In this document: piece by piece, positions 60,977 through 64,000 of the stretch
How the letters are laid out: every line of letters begins with the position of its first letter
Position numbering within the stretch: the stretch's first letter is position 1
Source: Limiplasma sp034927815
GTDB lineage: Bacteria > Bacillota > Clostridia > Christensenellales > Aristaeellaceae
Assembly: GCA_034927815.1 (NCBI GenBank)
Contig: JAYFPK010000025.1
Coordinates: forward strand, 15,022 to 79,021
Length of the DNA stretch: 64,000 bases
Direction of reading: 5' to 3'
Notes under the pieces: model-generated
Databases searched by the model: none
Told to the model about the DNA's origin: nothing
The model's input: the letters and a program-made list of their open reading frames with translations, nothing else
Made by a program: the position numbers and the translations under genes

Positions 60977-61236
60977 AGGTACTGGCAAACGAAAACCGCC
61001 TGATGGTCTTTTGCGCCCTGATGAAAAAGCCCATGACCGTGGGGGAGATCGCCGCCTATGTACCGGGCATTACCCAATCCGCCCTGTCCCAGCATTTGGG
61101 CCTGCTGAAGGACCACGGCATCCTGGACTGCCGCAAGGCGGGGCTGCGGGTCACCTATTTCATCGCCGACCACCGGGTGGAGGAAATCCTCCGCGTGCTT
61201 CAAAAGCAGTACTGCGAACCCCAGGACCTGTTTTAA
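60940..61236 (+). CDS. ArsR family regulator with BigR/SqrR-type cysteines
   Basis: 98 residues, winged helix of the ArsR/SmtB family: VLANENRLMVFCALMKK, TQSALSQHLGLLKDHGILDCR, LRVTYFIADHRVEEILRVLQKQYC. One Cys is in helix 2 (MVFC) and one near the C-terminus (QKQYCEP), the two positions used for persulfide or disulfide sensing in BigR, YgaV and SqrR. A third Cys lies in the wing. The usual metal site CxC is absent. Start: GTG at 60940, after AAAGGAAG; it is inside the end of the upstream gene. It probably represses its own operon. Confidence 0.75.
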   Translation: MEERAKRLAELLKVLANENRLMVFCALMKKPMTVGEIAAYVPGITQSALSQHLGLLKDHGILDCRKAGLRVTYFIADHRVEEILRVLQKQYCEPQDLF

Positions 61237-61253
61237 GTTATCTCGTAGATTCC

Positions 61254-61289
61254 AAAGGCCATGGTTTCGTGCAGAAATCATGGCCTTTG
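61254..61289 (+). terminator. Terminator of the ferredoxin operon
   Basis: 15-bp stem with one G-T pair (61254-61268 with 61274-61288), 5-base loop, ending in TTT. Confidence 0.7.
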
Positions 61290-61325
61290 TCCCATGGGGC
61301 GATAAAATTTCCGCCCCGCGAATCT

Positions 61326-61353
61326 GCAAGGCCCCGGGTCCGTCTAATAGGTG
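61326..61353 (+). promoter_or_regulatory. Candidate ECF promoter of the second sigma gene
   Basis: CGTCTAATAGGTG at 61341-61353 is nearly identical to the box before the other sigma gene (minus strand 56631-56643). TGCAAGG ~10-15 bases upstream (61325-61331) could be the -35, but spacing is short. Confidence 0.45.
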
Positions 61354-61382
61354 CAAGCGCGCTGCTACAAAGGAGGGACAGG

Positions 61383-61856
61383 ATGAACAAGGAGGAATTC
61401 AGCCTTCGGGTGACCTCCGCGCAAGGGCGGATGTACCGGGTGGCCTGCGGCTACCTCAGGGGAGAGCATGACCGCCTGGACGCCGTTTCCGAAGCGATTG
61501 TCAGGGCCTGGCAGAAGCGGGGCTCCCTGAAACGCCAGGAGTTCTTTGATAGTTGGCTGATTAAAATCCTGATTCGGGAATGCATCAACATCCAGCGCAG
61601 GCAAAAGCGCATGGTGCCCATGGAGCAGCTGCCCCAGGCCGGGGTGCAGGAAGCCCCCACGGAGAACGAGGCCCTGCGGGAAGCCCTGGAGGCGCTGCCC
61701 CAGAAGCTGCGCTCGGTGACGGTGCTGCATTACATGGAAGGCTATCCCGTTCAGGACGCCGCACAGATCCTTGGCATCACCAAAGGGGCGGTATGCTCCC
61801 GCCTGTCCCGTGCCCGCACCCTTTTGCGGGAACTATTAGAGGAGGAAATTCAATGA
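61383..61856 (+). CDS. Sigma-70 family (ECF-like) RNA polymerase sigma factor
   Basis: 157 residues. Region 2 FSLRVTSAQGRMYRVACGYL, AVSEAIVRAWQKRGSLKRQEFFDSWLIKILIREC; region 4 LRSVTVLHYMEGYPVQDAAQILGITKGAVCSRLSRARTLLR. Same subgroup as the sigma factor at 56086-56571 and with the same gene order. Region 2's usual D-A-x-Q is S-E-A, a small departure. AAGGAGG lies before the ATG. Its stop overlaps the next ATG (61853-61856). Confidence 0.85.
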   Translation: MNKEEFSLRVTSAQGRMYRVACGYLRGEHDRLDAVSEAIVRAWQKRGSLKRQEFFDSWLIKILIRECINIQRRQKRMVPMEQLPQAGVQEAPTENEALREALEALPQKLRSVTVLHYMEGYPVQDAAQILGITKGAVCSRLSRARTLLRELLEEEIQ

Positions 61857-62668
61857 AGCGTGAAGATTGGCAAAAGGCCTATGAGCCGCTGCCGGAGGCC
61901 CTGGCCTGCCGTGTTTCCTCCACACTGGCCCGGCTGGATAAGGAGGAAATGCCCGTGAGAAGGATATCGCTGCGAACCGCCGTGATTGCCCTGGCCATCG
62001 TGCTGGCCTTGGGAGGGGTGGCCTATGCGGTCATCGCGTCCCAAACGGCGGATCTCTTCGGCTGGTTCTATGGGGAGGAAACCAAGGAAAGGCTGCTGGC
62101 GGGGGATATCGCCCCCTCCGGGGAAAGCACCGTGCTGGGGGATGTCATCTACACCCTGGATGACGTGATCTACAAGGACGGCATGATCTACGGAACCGGA
62201 ACCATCCGCCCCAAGGAGGGGGCGAACATCGTGCTGATTCCCGAGGATTACAGCGTCAACGAGCCCGCCGGATATGTGCTGCACTATGGATCGGAAGAAA
62301 TTCCCGAGGACGCCCCCAGCTACGCGGAGCTGGCGGCCCAGCGGAACGCCAAGATCATTCTGGCCAAGTGCGTAGCCAATGGAGTGCTGAATGAGGACGG
62401 GTCCCTGAACGCCTCGGAGATCGGCTATACCCAGATGGCCCGGCAGGACGGCAGCATCCGCTTCAGCCTGGAGTTCGAGGGGGGAGCGGTCCAGGAAGGG
62501 GTCCTGAAGGCCCAGGGGATTGACCGGCAGGAGAGCTACCGCCTCAGCCTGCGCATCGCCAACTGGGAAGTGACCCCGGAGGGGGATTGGCTCCGGGAGG
62601 ACCCGGAGAACACTTGGCTGAAAACCGATTGGACCGTGACCGTGACCCCGGCGCAGAAAGGAGAATGA
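61853..62668 (+). CDS. DUF4179-like membrane partner of the sigma factor
   Basis: 271 residues. A ~45-residue cytoplasmic head (MKREDWQKAYEPLPEALACR), one membrane segment (TAVIALAIVLALGGVAYAVI) and an extracellular domain of the DUF4179/DUF4367-like type (TLDDVIYKDGMIYGTGTIRP, LEFEGGAVQEGVL). The head resembles that of the other partner (MKREELKRFAP). Coupled to the sigma gene by ATGA, so an anti-sigma or sensor role is likely. Confidence 0.7.
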   Translation: MKREDWQKAYEPLPEALACRVSSTLARLDKEEMPVRRISLRTAVIALAIVLALGGVAYAVIASQTADLFGWFYGEETKERLLAGDIAPSGESTVLGDVIYTLDDVIYKDGMIYGTGTIRPKEGANIVLIPEDYSVNEPAGYVLHYGSEEIPEDAPSYAELAAQRNAKIILAKCVANGVLNEDGSLNASEIGYTQMARQDGSIRFSLEFEGGAVQEGVLKAQGIDRQESYRLSLRIANWEVTPEGDWLREDPENTWLKTDWTVTVTPAQKGE

Positions 62669-62670
62669 AT

Positions 62671-63960
62671 ATGAAGCGATTGGCAGCGATGACGCTGGCC
62701 CTGTGCCTGATGGCGGGCTCCGCCCTGGCCCAGCCCCTGCGGGTGCTGGATATGGGCTTTGGCGGGGGCGACGAATACCAAGAAGCCTTCCCGGACCGGC
62801 AGGTGGAAACCATCCGCCCGGAAACGGACGACCTGTCCCGCAGCAATGCCCAGCAATTTTTGCTGGAGAACCCCCAGGGCTGGGATGTAGCCTACCTCTG
62901 GTCTGACGAATGCGATTTGAATGCGCTGGAGGAAGCGGGCCTGCTGATGGACCTCAGCGGGGTGGAAGCCTTGGCCGGCCGTGCGGAAAACGCCTATGAG
63001 GCCATCCGCCAGGTGGTCACCCGGGAGGGAAAGGTGCTGGCGGCTCCCAGCGGCATCTTCGGCATGACGATGCAGCTGGGCATGTACCCCACGCTGCGGA
63101 TGCCCCAGGGCGAAGTGGATGTTTTGGGTCCCCTGGGGCTGAGCGTACAGGACGCCCCCAGCACCTTTTCGGAGCTGAGCGCCTTTGCCCAGCGGTATGC
63201 GGAAATCCCCAAGGAAGCCCGCAAGGGCAGGGTTTTTCACATCGACGCGGCGGTGGGAGACCCCAAAATCTATTTTCTGGAGTACCTGATTGAGCTGTAC
63301 ACGGCCCAGTACGCGGATGCCACCGGCGCGGTAAACTACGATACCCCCGCGTTCCGCCAGGGACTTATGGACCTGGACGCCATGGGGGCGGCCTTGAAGG
63401 CGGAGCCAAAGATCACCTATGGGCCGGGGGGCGGCGTCTACGGGGTGGTGAGTGACGCCAGCTCCAGCCTGCTGCCCAACTCCAAAGGCACAGTGCTGCT
63501 GTACCTGGGGGTGGGGGAGAACCGGAGCCTTCCGGCCAGGCTGGGCATGGTGGTGGTAAACGCCAACACCCAGCAAAAGGAGGAGGCCGTCGCTTTTGCC
63601 CAGTGGTCGGCCCAGAACCGGGATACCGAGTGGGCCCCGCAGATTCTGAAAAACCTGGATTATGAGGCGCTGGCCCGCCGCTCCTATGACGAGAACATTG
63701 AAGCGCAAAAGAACCAGAACGAGGCGCAGTGGGTGATTGACAGGCTGATCCAGGAGCGGGACAAAGGGGACTACCCCGGCTATTATCCCCGGGAGAACAT
63801 CCAGTTTTACGGGGAGAACATCGCCCCCCGCCTGACCTTCCCCCGGATTCCCTGGGTGGACCGCTACGCCGTGGCCAAGCAGTACGCCAGGGGCAAGCTG
63901 GACCAGGACGGGCTGATCCAAAAGCTCAACCAAATGGCGCAGGAATATTGGGAGAAGTAA
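62671..63960 (+). CDS. Secreted extracellular solute-binding-like protein
   Basis: 429 residues. A signal peptide (MKRLAAMTLALCLMAGSALA) is followed by a two-lobe binding fold like ABC sugar-binding proteins: GWDVAYLWSDECDLNALEEA, GKVLAAPSGIFGMTMQLGMY, SSSLLPNSKGTVLLYLGVGE, ending QMAQEYWEK. No lipobox. No permease is seen in what remains of the window. Start: ATG at 62671, 7 bases after AAAGGAG; an ATG at 62665 abuts that site. Co-transcribed with the sigma pair (start 2 bases after its stop). Confidence 0.7.
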   Translation: MKRLAAMTLALCLMAGSALAQPLRVLDMGFGGGDEYQEAFPDRQVETIRPETDDLSRSNAQQFLLENPQGWDVAYLWSDECDLNALEEAGLLMDLSGVEALAGRAENAYEAIRQVVTREGKVLAAPSGIFGMTMQLGMYPTLRMPQGEVDVLGPLGLSVQDAPSTFSELSAFAQRYAEIPKEARKGRVFHIDAAVGDPKIYFLEYLIELYTAQYADATGAVNYDTPAFRQGLMDLDAMGAALKAEPKITYGPGGGVYGVVSDASSSLLPNSKGTVLLYLGVGENRSLPARLGMVVVNANTQQKEEAVAFAQWSAQNRDTEWAPQILKNLDYEALARRSYDENIEAQKNQNEAQWVIDRLIQERDKGDYPGYYPRENIQFYGENIAPRLTFPRIPWVDRYAVAKQYARGKLDQDGLIQKLNQMAQEYWEK

Positions 63961-63968
63961 AGGGTTTC

Positions 63969-64000
63969 ATGAAAAAGGGTATGGCAAGGGGCCCGGCGCG
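63969..64000 (+). CDS. Start of a next gene, cut by the window end
   Basis: An ATG at 63969 after AAAGGG begins MKKGMARGPA and runs off the end. Too little is present to name it. Confidence 0.35.
   Translation, partial: MKKGMARGPA

Noticed and set aside
1..64000. CRISPR array, tRNA or rRNA gene, intact insertion sequence
   Set aside because: No regularly spaced repeats, no cloverleaf with TTCRANYC-type arm in the spacers, no rRNA-like stretch and no complete transposase were seen by reading. A tRNAscan-SE or ISfinder run could overturn this.

Overview
The window looks like the chromosome of a GC-rich, spore-forming, single-membrane Clostridia (Bacillota). The evidence is a SPOCS/LysM spore-type protein, a lipoteichoic-acid-synthase-type enzyme, a complete clostridial type II fatty acid operon with FabK and a FabT/MarR regulator, strong Shine-Dalgarno sites and frequent TTG starts. 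I saw no rRNA, tRNA, CRISPR array or intact transposon. The species cannot be fixed from the sequence alone.

Layout. 0-21 kb is housekeeping: a ROK sugar kinase, the SPOCS/LysM protein, a MATE exporter, a DUF1697 protein, a secreted YARHG protein, a large membrane acyltransferase, a flavin reductase, a metallophosphoesterase, an LtaS-like enzyme, a PNPOx-like flavoprotein, an orphan ABC ATPase, a small EamA protein, uvrC and two divergent purine-type permeases. A 143-bp palindromic element lies at 6.1-6.3 kb. 21.4-33.5 kb is an accessory island: two phage-tail-like proteins, a 2138-residue RHS/YD-repeat protein with a variable C-terminal tip, its probable immunity gene, a start-less second RHS cassette with another tip, a recombinase remnant and a secreted LRR protein. 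Base composition turns AT-rich from the first tip onward, and perfect hairpins sit behind the modules. 34.0-35.4 kb is a second MATE exporter.

35.4-44.0 kb is an inducible sugar operon read leftwards (ABC binding protein, two permeases, Gfo/Idh/MocA dehydrogenase, NagB-like isomerase/deaminase, PfkB kinase, small protein, PIG-L deacetylase) with a divergent DeoR regulator; the enzyme set suggests an N-acylated amino sugar. 44.2-54.5 kb is a 13-gene operon read leftwards (fabT-like, fabH, acpP, fabK, fabD, fabG, fabF, accB, fabZ, accC, accD, accA, degV). It holds malonyl-CoA synthesis and the whole elongation cycle, and ends in a fatty-acid-binding-type DegV protein.

54.7-64 kb has two sigma factor/membrane partner pairs (one at 54.7-56.6 kb, one at 61.4-62.7 kb) that share a CGTCTAAT(G/A)GGTG box upstream, a CvpA-DUF5711 pair, a zinc-ribbon protein behind a long structured leader, a ferredoxin/NapH-like/ArsR operon whose regulator carries the two-cysteine pattern of persulfide sensors, and a secreted binding-protein-like gene. 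The most unusual biology is the RHS toxin island.
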